Source: Rahnella bruchi
Lineage (GTDB): Bacteria > Pseudomonadota > Gammaproteobacteria > Enterobacterales > Enterobacteriaceae
Assembly (NCBI RefSeq): GCF_003614975.1
Contig: NZ_QZWI01000005.1
Location: 224,097-288,096, forward strand
Direction of reading: 5' to 3'
DNA length: 64,000 bases
Shown: piece by piece, positions 22,905 to 31,931 of the stretch
How the letters are laid out: each line of letters opens with the position of its first letter
Numbering within the stretch: the stretch's first letter is position 1
Program-made: the position numbers and the translations under genes
The notes under the pieces: generated by a model
Told to the model about the DNA's origin: nothing
The model's database searches: none
Seen by the model: the letters and a program-made list of their open reading frames with translations, nothing else

Positions 22905-23597
22905 ATGGTTAATCTCTGTGGCGAGAATGTGGTTAATGATGAGGATAAGACGCTGAGCAGCCAAAGTTCCCCGGCGCCGGGACGTAAAAATGATCCGATA
23001 GGACTGAAGCAGCGCATTTTCGACAGCGCTCTGGCTGAATTCGCAGAATCCGGTCTGATGGGCGCGCGCATGGAAAATATCGCTTCCAACGCCAACACCA
23101 CGAAACGTATGGTGGTCTATCACTACAAGACCAAAGAAGCCTTGTACATGCTGGTGCTGGAGCACGTTTACCGTGGCATCCGTCAGCATGAGCTGGATCT
23201 GGATCTGTCGTCATTTCCGCCCGCGGAAGCCATCGTCAAACTGGTCGAAGCCAGCTTTGATTTCCACGTTTCACATCCGGAATTCATTCGTATTGTTTCA
23301 ACGGAAAACATGCTGCGTGGCCGCTTTATTCGCCAGTCCACCAGCATCCGTGAAATCAATAAAACGGCATTAACGCTGCTGGAAGATATTCTTGCACGCG
23401 GTAAGCAAAGCCATCTGTTCAAAGAAGATGCCCAGGCCCGCGACGTACACCGTCTGATCAGCAGTCTGTGTGTGCATCAGGTCGCCAACCAGTACACGTT
23501 CGGTGCATTGTTTGAAAATCCCGATGAAGTGGATTTGCAGACCGCCCATTACCGCCAGCTGGCCGTGATGGTCGCGCTGCGCTACGTGATGAAGTAA
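22905..23597 (+). CDS. TetR/AcrR-family transcriptional regulator
   Basis: The 230-residue protein has a TetR N-terminal helix-turn-helix: RIFDSALAEFAESGLMGARM then ENIASNANTTKRMVVYHYKTKEALY. The C-terminal helical domain is about 150 residues and resembles the TetR C-terminal group found in regulators of aromatic-acid genes, which would fit a dehydroshikimate dehydratase partner (inference). The first 30 residues are polar and probably disordered. The start is uncertain: ATG 22905 has only a weak ribosome-binding site, and GTG 22929 is an alternative with GCGAGA upstream. It is divergent from the isomerase gene. Confidence 0.88.
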   Translation: MVNLCGENVVNDEDKTLSSQSSPAPGRKNDPIGLKQRIFDSALAEFAESGLMGARMENIASNANTTKRMVVYHYKTKEALYMLVLEHVYRGIRQHELDLDLSSFPPAEAIVKLVEASFDFHVSHPEFIRIVSTENMLRGRFIRQSTSIREINKTALTLLEDILARGKQSHLFKEDAQARDVHRLISSLCVHQVANQYTFGALFENPDEVDLQTAHYRQLAVMVALRYVMK

Positions 23598-23632
23598 TTG
23601 CGCTGATCGGACGCTGATATACAGCGGATAGC

Positions 23633-23659
23633 AAAAAGGCCTCGTAAGAGGCCTTTTTT
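23633..23659. terminator. Bidirectional terminator between tetR-type gene and phoU
   Basis: AAAAAGGCCTC (23633-23643) pairs with GAGGCCTTTTT around GTAA, with A- and T-tracts on both sides. It can serve the TetR gene on the plus strand and the pst-phoU operon on the minus strand. Confidence 0.92.
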
Positions 23660-23681
23660 GTGGGGCAATGTCAGTCAGCGC

Positions 23682-24413
23682 TTATTCTTTCGGCGCGTCT
23701 TTGCCGTCTGTCAGCAGCTTGTCCAGCGCATCGCCGCCGACGTGACGGAAATCCTGGCCTTTCACGAAGTAGAAGATAAATTCGCAGATATTCTGGCAAC
23801 GGTCACCGATACGTTCGATGGAACGGGCACAGAACAATGCCGTCAGCACGCTTGGAATAGTGCGCGGATCTTCCATCATGTAGGTCATCAGCTGGCGCAC
23901 AATGCCTTCATATTCCTGATCCACTTTCTTATCTTCACGGTAAATACGCACCGCTTCATCAAGATCCATACGCGCGAACGCATCCAGCACATCATGCAGC
24001 ATTTCTACCGTATGTCGGCCCAGAGATTCCAGGCTGACCAGCAGCGGCTGATGCAGGTGCGAGAACTTTTCCAGCGCCGTACGACAGATTTTATCTGCCA
24101 CGTCACCGATACGTTCCAATTCGGAAATAGTTTTGATGATCGCCATCACCAGACGCAAATCGCTGGCGGTGGGCTGCCGCTTGGCAATAATGCGCACGCA
24201 GGCTTCGTCGATTGCCACTTCCATCAGGTTAACTTTGTCATCACCTTTGATGACGCGCTGCGCCAGCTCGGCGTCCTGATTGTGCATCGCCGTAATAGCG
24301 TCGGTCAGTTGCTGTTCTACCAGCCCGCCCATTGCCAGAACCTGAGTACGGATGTGTTCTAGCTCGGCGTTGAACTGGCCGGAAATATGTTTGTTTAAGT
24401 TCAGGTTGTCCAT
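23682..24413 (-). CDS. phoU: Phosphate signalling regulator PhoU
   Basis: PhoU is the peripheral inner-membrane protein that links the PstSCAB transporter to PhoR and represses the Pho regulon when phosphate is plentiful. The 243-residue helical-bundle protein starts [20 protein letters not shown] and contains two PhoU repeats, with the metal-binding motif E-x-x-x-D seen in [13 protein letters not shown] and [14 protein letters not shown]. It is the last gene of pstSCAB-phoU, 10 bp after pstB. Confidence 0.98.
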   Translation of the reverse strand: MDNLNLNKHISGQFNAELEHIRTQVLAMGGLVEQQLTDAITAMHNQDAELAQRVIKGDDKVNLMEVAIDEACVRIIAKRQPTASDLRLVMAIIKTISELERIGDVADKICRTALEKFSHLHQPLLVSLESLGRHTVEMLHDVLDAFARMDLDEAVRIYREDKKVDQEYEGIVRQLMTYMMEDPRTIPSVLTALFCARSIERIGDRCQNICEFIFYFVKGQDFRHVGGDALDKLLTDGKDAPKE

Positions 24414-24423
24414 TCTTCTTACC

Positions 24424-25191
24424 TCAACCGTAGCGGCCAGTAATGTAATCTTCAGTCTGTTTGCGCGCTGGCGACGTGAACAGCGAGTCGGTATCGCTGT
24501 ATTCGATCAGTTCGCCCAGATACATAAACGCCGTGCGATCTGAACAACGCGCAGCCTGCTGCATGTTGTGGGTCACGATCACCACGGTGTAATCAGATTT
24601 TAGTTCGGTGATCAGCTCTTCGATACGGCCGGTAGAAATCGGATCCAGCGCTGAACAAGGCTCGTCGAGCAGCAGAACGTCAGGGCGGATCGCTATACCG
24701 CGCGCGATGCACAGACGCTGTTGCTGACCACCTGACAGGCTGTAACCGCTCTGATGCAGCTTGTCTTTGGATTCATTCCACAGTGCGGCTTTGGTCAGCG
24801 CCCACTGCACACGCTCGTCCATATCGGTACGGGAAAGCTTTTCAAACAGGCGTACACCAAACGCGATGTTGTCGTAAATCGACATCGGGAATGGGGTCGG
24901 TTTCTGGAAAACCATGCCGACTTTGGCGCGCAGCAGCGCGATATCCTGTTTATCAACCAGAATGTTTTCGCCGTCGAGCAGGATTTCGCCCTCTGCGTGC
25001 TGTTCCGGGTACAGCTGATACATTTTGTTGAAAGTACGCAGCAGCGTGGACTTACCACAGCCTGACGGACCGATGAATGCCGTGACTTCGTTCTTAGCGA
25101 TATCCAGGGAAATATTTTTCAGCGCGTGGAATTTGCCGTAATAAAAGTTCAGATCGCGAACCTGAATCTTGCTGTTGGATGCGTCAGTCAT
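24424..25191 (-). CDS. pstB: Phosphate ABC transporter ATP-binding protein PstB
   Basis: This 255-residue ATPase drives high-affinity phosphate import. Walker [10 protein letters not shown] lies at about residues 42-50, the Q-loop is in [13 protein letters not shown], the signature is [14 protein letters not shown], Walker B is [13 protein letters not shown], and the switch histidine is in [10 protein letters not shown]. It lies 92 bp after pstA, a gap that shows no notable structure. Confidence 0.98.
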   Translation of the reverse strand: MTDASNSKIQVRDLNFYYGKFHALKNISLDIAKNEVTAFIGPSGCGKSTLLRTFNKMYQLYPEQHAEGEILLDGENILVDKQDIALLRAKVGMVFQKPTPFPMSIYDNIAFGVRLFEKLSRTDMDERVQWALTKAALWNESKDKLHQSGYSLSGGQQQRLCIARGIAIRPDVLLLDEPCSALDPISTGRIEELITELKSDYTVVIVTHNMQQAARCSDRTAFMYLGELIEYSDTDSLFTSPARKQTEDYITGRYG

Positions 25192-25283
25192 TCTCAGACA
25201 TCTCTCTTATTCGCGCGCCGCGTGGCGACGCCGGGTAAACAGTGATGGCAGCCGTTATCGTCTGCCCTCAGTAATGAATTACG

Positions 25284-26171
25284 TTATTGCTTTTTCGGGG
25301 CGAAAATCACACGCGCCAGAATGTTCAGCAGCAGTACACACACGGTAATCAGCAGCACGCCCGCCCAGGCCAGTTGTTGCCACTCGCCAAACGGGCTCAT
25401 CGCAAACTTAAAGATGGTCACCGGCAGGTTGGCAATCGGCTGCATCATGTCGGTGCTCCAGAACTGATTGGAGAGCGACGTGAACAGCAGCGGCGCGGTT
25501 TCACCGGCAATACGGGCAATCGCCAGCAAGATCCCGGTGATGATGCCGGAAACAGAGGCTTTCAGGGTGATGGCCGAAATCATTTTCCACTTCGGCGTAC
25601 CCAGCGCATAAGCCGCTTCACGCAGGCTGTCCGGCACCAGTTTCAGCATGTTTTCCGTGGTACGGATAACAATCGGAATTTGTAACAACGCCAGCGCCAG
25701 AACGCCTGCCCATCCGGAGAAGTGCCCCATTTTTGCCACCATAATGGTGTACACAAACAGGCCCACAACGATGGACGGTGCAGAAAGCAAAATGTCGTTA
25801 ATGAAGCGAATGAATTCAGCGAGCCAGGACTTGCGACCATATTCGGCCAGATAAATCCCTGCCATCACGCCCAGTGGCGTACCGATGACCGTTGCCCATA
25901 AAATCAGTAAGCCGCTGCCTGCAATGGCGTTCGCCAGACCGCCGCCCGCGGTATTCGGTGGGGGAGTATTTTGCGTGAACAGCGCCAGCGACATCCCGTC
26001 CACACCTTTGACGATGGTGGTAAACAGGATCCACACCAGCCAGAACAGGCCAAACGCCATGGTCATCATAGAGACCATCAGCGCCAGACGGTTTTTCTGA
26101 CGGCGCCATGCCTGACGTTTACGGCGTGATTCCAGTAATGCTGCGTTACTTTGCATGTCGAGTGTCGTCAT
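25284..26171 (-). CDS. pstA: Phosphate ABC transporter permease PstA
   Basis: The 295-residue inner-membrane permease pairs with PstC. It has six predicted membrane segments and a long cytoplasmic N-terminus (residues 1-30, basic). The permease-ATPase coupling loop is [20 protein letters not shown], the EAA motif. It starts 1 bp after the pstC stop, so translation is probably coupled. Confidence 0.98.
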   Translation of the reverse strand: MTTLDMQSNAALLESRRKRQAWRRQKNRLALMVSMMTMAFGLFWLVWILFTTIVKGVDGMSLALFTQNTPPPNTAGGGLANAIAGSGLLILWATVIGTPLGVMAGIYLAEYGRKSWLAEFIRFINDILLSAPSIVVGLFVYTIMVAKMGHFSGWAGVLALALLQIPIVIRTTENMLKLVPDSLREAAYALGTPKWKMISAITLKASVSGIITGILLAIARIAGETAPLLFTSLSNQFWSTDMMQPIANLPVTIFKFAMSPFGEWQQLAWAGVLLITVCVLLLNILARVIFAPKKQ

Positions 26172-26172
26172 C

Positions 26173-27129
26173 TTAACGGCCCTCTTTCTTAGCCAGACGC
26201 AGGATCATCACTTTCGACAGCGCCAGAACAATAAAGGTAATGACGAACAGGATAAGTCCCAGTTCCATCAGCGCGGAAGTATGCAGACCGGCTTCCGCTT
26301 CGGCGAATTCGTTGGCTAGCGCGGAGGTAATACTGTTGCCCGGCGCATAAAGTGATGCGCTGTCGAGCTGGTAGGTGTTACCGATAATAAAGGTCACCGC
26401 CATGGTTTCACCCAGCGCGCGGCCAAGACCTAACATCACACCACCAATGACCCCGTTTTTGGTGAACGGCAACACGATGCGCCAGATCACTTCCCAGGTA
26501 GTGCAGCCGATTCCGTAAGCAGATTCTTTCATCATCACCGGCGTTTGCTCGAACACGTCACGCATGACGGAAGCAATGTACGGGATGATCATGATGGCCA
26601 GGATAACGCCTGCTGCCAGAATGCCAATACCAAACCCCGGACCGGCGAACAGTGCGCCAACAATCGGGATACCGGAAAGCACATCGCCCACCGGCGTCTG
26701 GAAATAGGTGGCAAACAATGGCGCAAAGACGAAAAGACCCCACATGCCGTAAACAATACTGGGGATTGCCGCCAGCAGTTCAATCGCAATACCGAGCGGA
26801 CGTTTCATCCAGTTCGGTGCGAGTTCGGTGAGGAATAAGGCGATACCAAAGCTGACCGGTACGGCAATCAGCAAGGCGATAATCGAAGTGACTACTGTGC
26901 CGTAAATGGGCACCAGTGCACCGAATTGTTCGTTCGGGGCATCCCATGTTTTATTCCACAGGAAGGATAATCCGAACTTTTCAATGCTCGGCAGGGAAGC
27001 AATAAACAGCGAGACGATAATACCGCCCAGCATTAATAGCACAATCAGCGCAGCCAGTTTGACCAGAGCGCCGAAGATGATGTCCCCGTTTTTGCTGGGT
27101 GCCTTGATAGCCGGCTTGTATTCAGCCAT
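26173..27129 (-). CDS. pstC: Phosphate ABC transporter permease PstC
   Basis: The 318-residue partner permease of PstA. Six membrane segments are readable, and the EAA-type coupling loop is [20 protein letters not shown]. The sequence from [20 protein letters not shown] onward is close to E. coli PstC. The spacing to pstS is 192 bp and contains two RNA-structure elements, which may set lower expression of the membrane genes than of pstS. Confidence 0.98.
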   Translation of the reverse strand: MAEYKPAIKAPSKNGDIIFGALVKLAALIVLLMLGGIIVSLFIASLPSIEKFGLSFLWNKTWDAPNEQFGALVPIYGTVVTSIIALLIAVPVSFGIALFLTELAPNWMKRPLGIAIELLAAIPSIVYGMWGLFVFAPLFATYFQTPVGDVLSGIPIVGALFAGPGFGIGILAAGVILAIMIIPYIASVMRDVFEQTPVMMKESAYGIGCTTWEVIWRIVLPFTKNGVIGGVMLGLGRALGETMAVTFIIGNTYQLDSASLYAPGNSITSALANEFAEAEAGLHTSALMELGLILFVITFIVLALSKVMILRLAKKEGR

Positions 27130-27154
27130 ACCACTCTCTTTTAATTCAGATTTA

Positions 27155-27180
27155 ATTCCCTCCCCGGTCGGAGAGGGAAT
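27155..27180 (-). other. Small hairpin just upstream of pstC
   Basis: ATTCCCTC (27155-27162) pairs with GAGGGAAT (27173-27180) across a 10-base loop, 26 bp upstream of the pstC start on the transcript. It could be a processing or attenuation structure. No U-run follows it. Confidence 0.5.
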
Positions 27181-27191
27181 GAAGCAGAGTT

Positions 27192-27320
<129 letters not shown>

Positions 27321-27321
27321 C

Positions 27322-28362
27322 CTAGTAAAGTGCTTTGCCGCTGCTGTCTTTGACGTTGGTTTTCCAGGCTGCGCGGATTTGTTCTACAACAGAATCTGGC
27401 AGTGCGGCGTAATCCAAATCAGTAGTCAGTTTGTTACCGTTTTTGTAAGCCCAGTCGAAGAACTTCAGCACTTCAGTGCCTTTCGCTGCGTCTTGCTGAT
27501 CTTTATAAACCAGGATGAAGGTGGTGGAGCTGATTGGCCACGCATTGTCACCTTTCTGGTTGGTCAGGTCCTGAGCGAAGGTTTTGCTCCAGTCAGCGCC
27601 TTTAGCCGCTGCACTGAACGATTCTTCCGTCGGGCTGATCGCTTTGCCGTCAGCATCAACCAGCTTGGTATAAGCCAGATTGTTTTGCTTAGCGTAAGCA
27701 TATTCTACATAACCAATTGAGCCTGGCAGACGCTGTACGAAGGCTGCAACGCCATCGTTACCTTTGCCGCCCAGACCGGTTGGCCAGTTCACCGTAGAAC
27801 CTGCACCGATTTTGTCTTTCCACTCGCTGCTCACTTTAGCCAGATAGCTGGTGAAGACATAAGAGGTACCGGAACCGTCAGCACGGCGAACCACTGCGAT
27901 GTTGGTGTCTGGCAGTTTCACGCCTGGGTTCAGCTTGGTGATCGCCGCGTCGTTCCACTTTTTGATTTTGCCGAGGTAGATGTCACCCAGCGTGGCGCCA
28001 TCCAGCGTCAGCTGACCTGATTTGATACCCGGGATGTTAACCGCCAGTACCACGCCACCGATCACGGTAGGGAACTGGAACAAGCCATTTTTAGCCAGGT
28101 CTTCGTCTTTCATCGGAGCATCAGAGGCGCCGAAATCTACGGTCTTGGCGATGATTTGTTTCACGCCGCCGGAAGAACCAATGCCCTGGTAGTTAACCTG
28201 AGTACCGGTTGCTTTCTGGTATGCATCAGCCCACTTAGCGTAGACAGGTGCTGGGAAGGTACCGCCAGCGCCAGTCAGGTTAGTGGCAGCGAAAGCAGAC
28301 ATTGCTGTGAGGGAGAAAGTCGCTGCTACAAGACCGGCGACGGTGTTACGCATCAATTTCAT
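27322..28362 (-). CDS. pstS: Periplasmic phosphate-binding protein PstS
   Basis: The 346-residue protein binds phosphate in the periplasm and delivers it to PstCAB. A Sec signal peptide occupies about residues 1-25 (ending MSAFA), followed by [19 protein letters not shown]. Phosphate-contact segments [22 protein letters not shown] and [11 protein letters not shown] are visible. The ATG follows AGGAG by about seven bases. It is first in its operon, behind a tandem Pho box. In E. coli glmS lies directly upstream; here a 7-kb block intervenes. Confidence 0.98.
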   Translation of the reverse strand: MKLMRNTVAGLVAATFSLTAMSAFAATNLTGAGGTFPAPVYAKWADAYQKATGTQVNYQGIGSSGGVKQIIAKTVDFGASDAPMKDEDLAKNGLFQFPTVIGGVVLAVNIPGIKSGQLTLDGATLGDIYLGKIKKWNDAAITKLNPGVKLPDTNIAVVRRADGSGTSYVFTSYLAKVSSEWKDKIGAGSTVNWPTGLGGKGNDGVAAFVQRLPGSIGYVEYAYAKQNNLAYTKLVDADGKAISPTEESFSAAAKGADWSKTFAQDLTNQKGDNAWPISSTTFILVYKDQQDAAKGTEVLKFFDWAYKNGNKLTTDLDYAALPDSVVEQIRAAWKTNVKDSSGKALY

Positions 28363-28436
28363 GTTCCACTCCTGGTGGTTTTAAACTTCCCGACTGATGT
28401 CGACGTTAATTAAAGTGTTTGGCACAGGAGGAAAAT

Positions 28437-28487
28437 AGGACAGTTTAGTGACAGTAAAATGTACGTTATATGACAGTTTTATGACAC
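28437..28487 (-). promoter_or_regulatory. Tandem Pho boxes (PhoB sites) of pstS
   Basis: Read on the minus strand there are two 19-bp units: GTGTCATAAAACTGTCATA (28469-28487) and ACTGTCACTAAACTGTCCT (28437-28455). Each is a pair of CTGTCAT-like repeats separated by an AT-rich spacer, the PhoB consensus. They lie 75-125 bp upstream of the pstS start. Confidence 0.9.
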
Positions 28488-28526
28488 TGGTCACAAAGCA
28501 GGCAATGCGGGCGTTAATGCGGAAAA

Positions 28527-30047
28527 TCATTCATTCGCCCACACTCTTTTCAGGGACTCTATAGCTAAGACAATGTCCGGCACTTTAACGCTGGCGAAGC
28601 CCAGGACAAGGCCATAACGGCCTGCACTGGCGTCAGAACTGCCGGGGATCCAGGAGGCGCTGAGTGGCGTTATTTCAACTCCTGCGGCGTTGGCCAGTGC
28701 GATCAGTCGCTGTTCTTTTTCATAAGTTTCTAAACGAATTGTGACATGCAGGCCAGAAGACACTTTGCTCATATGACCGATATGTTGCAGATGTTGATCC
28801 CAGGCTTCTAACAAAGCATCACGCCGGGCCAGCGCGGCACGGCGCATACGGCGGCTATGTTGCTGAAAATGTCCTTCGCTGAGGAACAGCGCCATCGCCA
28901 TCTGATCACTCATCGGCGGCTGACGGCTGGCCATGGTACGTACCAGTAGAAATTGTTCCACCAGTTGTTTGGGGGCCACGAGATATCCCAGCCGTAAACC
29001 CGGATACATCACCTTGGAAAAAGAGCCGATGTACAACACGCGATTGCTCTGATCGATGGCGGCCAGCGGAGTCAGCGGGGTTCCGCTGTAACGGTATTCG
29101 CCATCGTAGTCATCTTCGATGATCCACGACTTTCTTTCCTGCGCCCATTGTAATAATTCCAGCCTGCGCGCCATCGAAAGCGTCGCACCCGTCGGGTACT
29201 GGCAGGAAGGGCTGACATAGGCCAGCCGGGCGTCGGGGATCAGGCGAAGTTGCGAGGTCTGCATACCTTCGTCATCGACATCAAGCCCATAGATCTTCGC
29301 TCCTACGCTGGAAAATGCGCCCGCCGCCGCCCAGTAACAGGGGTTTTCAACCACGACTTCATCATCTACCCGCAGTAACAGCGCCGCACAAATCATAATC
29401 GCCTGTTGCGCCCCAGCGGTGATAATAATCTGGGAAGGCTCACATTTCAGTCCGCGGGCATGGCGTAAATAGTGAGCTATCAGTTCCCGCAGCTGCGGCT
29501 CACCCGCCGGATGACCGTATCCCATATGGTTTACCGGCCTGCTGCGCCAAAAGCGCGTTTGCAGACGGGCCCAGGTTTCAAAAGGGAAATGATCTATCGC
29601 GGGTATACCAATACGAAAAGCTTTCGGCGCACCATCATGAATACGATGCTGATTGAAAAGGGAGGCTACGGGCAACCGGTAGCTTTTATGCATTTGCGGT
29701 TCAACAACGAGGGGATCGCTCTGCGCCGATATTTTTGGCAACGCAGGCAATCGCGCGACATAGGTGCCATCCCCCACCCGCGTTTCTATAAATCCTTCAG
29801 CAAACAGTCGCTCGTAAACGTTCACCACGGTATTGCGGGAGATATCCAGCATCTCAGCCAGCTCACGGCTGGCGGGAAGTTTCATGCCGCTGCTGCGGGG
29901 ATTTCCAATAATCAGTTCACGCAACGCGTCGTAGAGCTGGGCCGAGAGCTTACGCCCCCGTTTAAGGGTAATCCCGGTGAGTTCTAAGGACTGTGGCGCA
30001 GACAAATTGGCACCTTTATATAGAAGTAATTTGGCTCTTTTATACAT
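28527..30047 (-). CDS. MocR-type regulator (GntR DNA-binding domain fused to aminotransferase domain)
   Basis: The product has an N-terminal winged helix (KLPASRELAEMLDISRNTVV then NVYERLFAEGFIETRVGDGTYV) and a C-terminal fold-I aminotransferase-like domain that binds PLP; the Schiff-base lysine is in LYIGSFSKVMYPGLRLGY. MocR proteins sense PLP or an amino compound. The ATG at 30047 gives 506 residues but lacks a ribosome-binding site; TTG 30005, six bases after AAAGGTG, gives 492 residues and would leave the direct-repeat operator partly outside the coding region. It is divergent from the amidohydrolase gene, its likely target. No pdx genes are nearby, so a PdxR role is not supported. Confidence 0.9.
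   Translation of the reverse strand: MYKRAKLLLYKGANLSAPQSLELTGITLKRGRKLSAQLYDALRELIIGNPRSSGMKLPASRELAEMLDISRNTVVNVYERLFAEGFIETRVGDGTYVARLPALPKISAQSDPLVVEPQMHKSYRLPVASLFNQHRIHDGAPKAFRIGIPAIDHFPFETWARLQTRFWRSRPVNHMGYGHPAGEPQLRELIAHYLRHARGLKCEPSQIIITAGAQQAIMICAALLLRVDDEVVVENPCYWAAAGAFSSVGAKIYGLDVDDEGMQTSQLRLIPDARLAYVSPSCQYPTGATLSMARRLELLQWAQERKSWIIEDDYDGEYRYSGTPLTPLAAIDQSNRVLYIGSFSKVMYPGLRLGYLVAPKQLVEQFLLVRTMASRQPPMSDQMAMALFLSEGHFQQHSRRMRRAALARRDALLEAWDQHLQHIGHMSKVSSGLHVTIRLETYEKEQRLIALANAAGVEITPLSASWIPGSSDASAGRYGLVLGFASVKVPDIVLAIESLKRVWANE
30003..30041. promoter_or_regulatory. Direct-repeat operator candidate for the MocR regulator
   Basis: On the plus strand AATTGGCACCTTTATA (30005-30020) is repeated as AATTTGGCTCTTTTATA (30028-30044), with the GGC cores 24 bp apart. 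MocR regulators usually bind direct repeats, so this fits self-regulation and control of the divergent genes. The TATA-like ends could also serve as promoter -10 elements. Confidence 0.5.
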
Positions 30048-30140
30048 CCAATACCAAGACTAGCATAGCGCCAATCTTACCAATCCGCTGGTAACGCATC
30101 AGGCGACGCCAGGGAAATTCAATTTCTTTGAGGGTTATTT

Positions 30141-31790
30141 ATGTCTGCTCAAACGACTGTTATTTATTCAGCCCGAAAAATCATCACCATGTGCCCTTCC
30201 CAACCGGAAGCGAGCCATGTGGCAGTGAAGGACGGAAAGATTCTGGGTGTGGGTTCACTGGATGAACTAAAAGAGTGGGGCGACTATGTGGTCAATGACC
30301 AGTTCGCCGACAAGGTCATTATTCCAGGGCTGATTGAAGCGCACTCTCACGCTACTGGCGGCGGAATGTGGCAGTTCCCGTATGTCGGTTTTTATGACCG
30401 CCCGGACTACACAGGCAAAGTATGGAAAGGCTGCCGCTCATTTGATGAAGTGGTTGAGGCTTTGCAGAAAGTTGAAAAAACCATGACGGACCCGCATGCA
30501 CCGCTGATTGCCTGGGGCGTAGACCCGATCTATTTCGGCAGTGAGAAGCTTGGCCGCGAGCATCTGGACAGAGTATCGACTACCCGCCCGGTGGCGGTGA
30601 TCCACATGAGTATCCATCTGATGGGGGCCAACACGGCGGCGCTCAACGATTGCGGCATTTTTGCTGACAGCAAGATTGAAGGCATTGTTAAAAATGAAGA
30701 CGGTTCACTGCATGGCGAGCTGGTGGAATTCGCCGCCATGGGGCCTGTATTACAAAAATACGGCTTCTGGGATGCGTTAACGACCGAACAGGCCATTCGC
30801 AATTTTGGTCAGGAAGCCTTCCGCGCAGGGTGTACTTCCGCTGCCGATATGGGTTTAACCGATTTTGATAATCCGGAACTGGCTGCCAACTATATCCGTA
30901 TGACCCGTGCCGAAGAATTCCCAATCCGTCTGCTGGTGGCTTATGGCCCTCCGTTTGTGAAGAAACCCTTTATTGAAGCGGTAGAGTTTGCCGCAGATGT
31001 GATGAAACACGGCCACGATAAGATGATGTTCGGCCCGATGAAAATTTTCCTCGACGGCTCGATTCAGGGCGGATCTGGCCGAATGCTGGCGCCGGGTTAT
31101 TTCAAAACAGGCCATAACGGTGCCTGGAATGCCACACCGGCAGAAATTGATGTGCAGGTGTATGAAATCATGAAGCGCGGTTATCAGGTCCATTGCCACT
31201 GTAACGGTGATGAAGCTTCAGAGGCTTTTATTCAAGCGGTAGAGAAAACACTGAACCGTATTCCGGCAGTGAACCATCGCGCCGGTATGCAGCATGCGCA
31301 GATGCTGCGCGAAGATCAGTTTAAGCGCATAAAAACGCTCGGTATGTGCGTTAACTTCTTCAGCAACCACATCTATTACTGGGGTGATCAACATTACAGT
31401 AAAACCATGGGGCCTGAACGCGCCAACCGGATGAACGCCTGCGGCAGTGCTGTTCGCCATGGTATTCCTTTCGCTTTCCACAGCGACTGCGGCATCACGC
31501 CAATTAACCCGCTGTTTACAGGCTGGTGCGCGGTAAACCGTGTGACTGCTTCGGGACGCGTACTGGGAGAACAGGAAAAAATCAGCGTAGCAGAAGCTCT
31601 GCACGCCATGACCGTCGGCGCTGCGTACACCATGAAGCTCGATCATCTGATTGGCAGCATCGAGTGCGGCAAGCTGGCCGACTTCACGATTCTGGAAGAA
31701 AACCCGCTGACCGTAGAGCCGATGCATCTGAAAGACATTCAGGTCTGGGGCACTGTGCTGGGCGGAAAAGTCCAACCGATTTCCAGATAA
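30141..31790 (+). CDS. Amidohydrolase, YtcJ-like (amidohydrolase family 3)
   Basis: The 549-residue protein is a metal-dependent hydrolase of the amidohydrolase superfamily. The H-x-H motif is EAHSHA near residue 66, followed by the family-3 pattern MKIFLDGSIQGGSGRM near 305, HCHCNGDEA near 350, MQHAQM near 380 and the metal-ligand Asp in FHSDCGITP near 450. The C-terminal beta-sandwich ends with GKLADFTILEENP. Known relatives hydrolyse amides or cyclic amides, but substrates are rarely established, so none is claimed. It has GAGGG before its ATG and is followed by two transporter genes, suggesting one pathway. Confidence 0.85.
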   Translation: MSAQTTVIYSARKIITMCPSQPEASHVAVKDGKILGVGSLDELKEWGDYVVNDQFADKVIIPGLIEAHSHATGGGMWQFPYVGFYDRPDYTGKVWKGCRSFDEVVEALQKVEKTMTDPHAPLIAWGVDPIYFGSEKLGREHLDRVSTTRPVAVIHMSIHLMGANTAALNDCGIFADSKIEGIVKNEDGSLHGELVEFAAMGPVLQKYGFWDALTTEQAIRNFGQEAFRAGCTSAADMGLTDFDNPELAANYIRMTRAEEFPIRLLVAYGPPFVKKPFIEAVEFAADVMKHGHDKMMFGPMKIFLDGSIQGGSGRMLAPGYFKTGHNGAWNATPAEIDVQVYEIMKRGYQVHCHCNGDEASEAFIQAVEKTLNRIPAVNHRAGMQHAQMLREDQFKRIKTLGMCVNFFSNHIYYWGDQHYSKTMGPERANRMNACGSAVRHGIPFAFHSDCGITPINPLFTGWCAVNRVTASGRVLGEQEKISVAEALHAMTVGAAYTMKLDHLIGSIECGKLADFTILEENPLTVEPMHLKDIQVWGTVLGGKVQPISR

Positions 31791-31801
31791 CCTGAGTTTC
31801 C

Positions 31802-31826
31802 CTCCCTGATCTGCACGGTCAGGGAG
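31802..31826 (+). terminator. Hairpin between amidohydrolase and first transporter
   Basis: CTCCCTGA (31802-31809) pairs with TCAGGGAG (31819-31826). The following bases are only moderately T-rich, so this may attenuate rather than end transcription into the transporter gene. Confidence 0.5.
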
Positions 31827-31931
31827 CTTCCTTTAGACAAGCTATTTCTCCGCCTGGAAACAGCCGGACGGCTTCCTGCTGCTCATTTTTAATGAAATTT
31901 TGTTTTTGCATACTTTGACGAGGTAATTTTT

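Noticed and set aside
22518..23189. A 223-codon frame antisense to the isomerase and TetR genes
   Set aside because: It is a shadow of two genes with clear family matches on the other frames.
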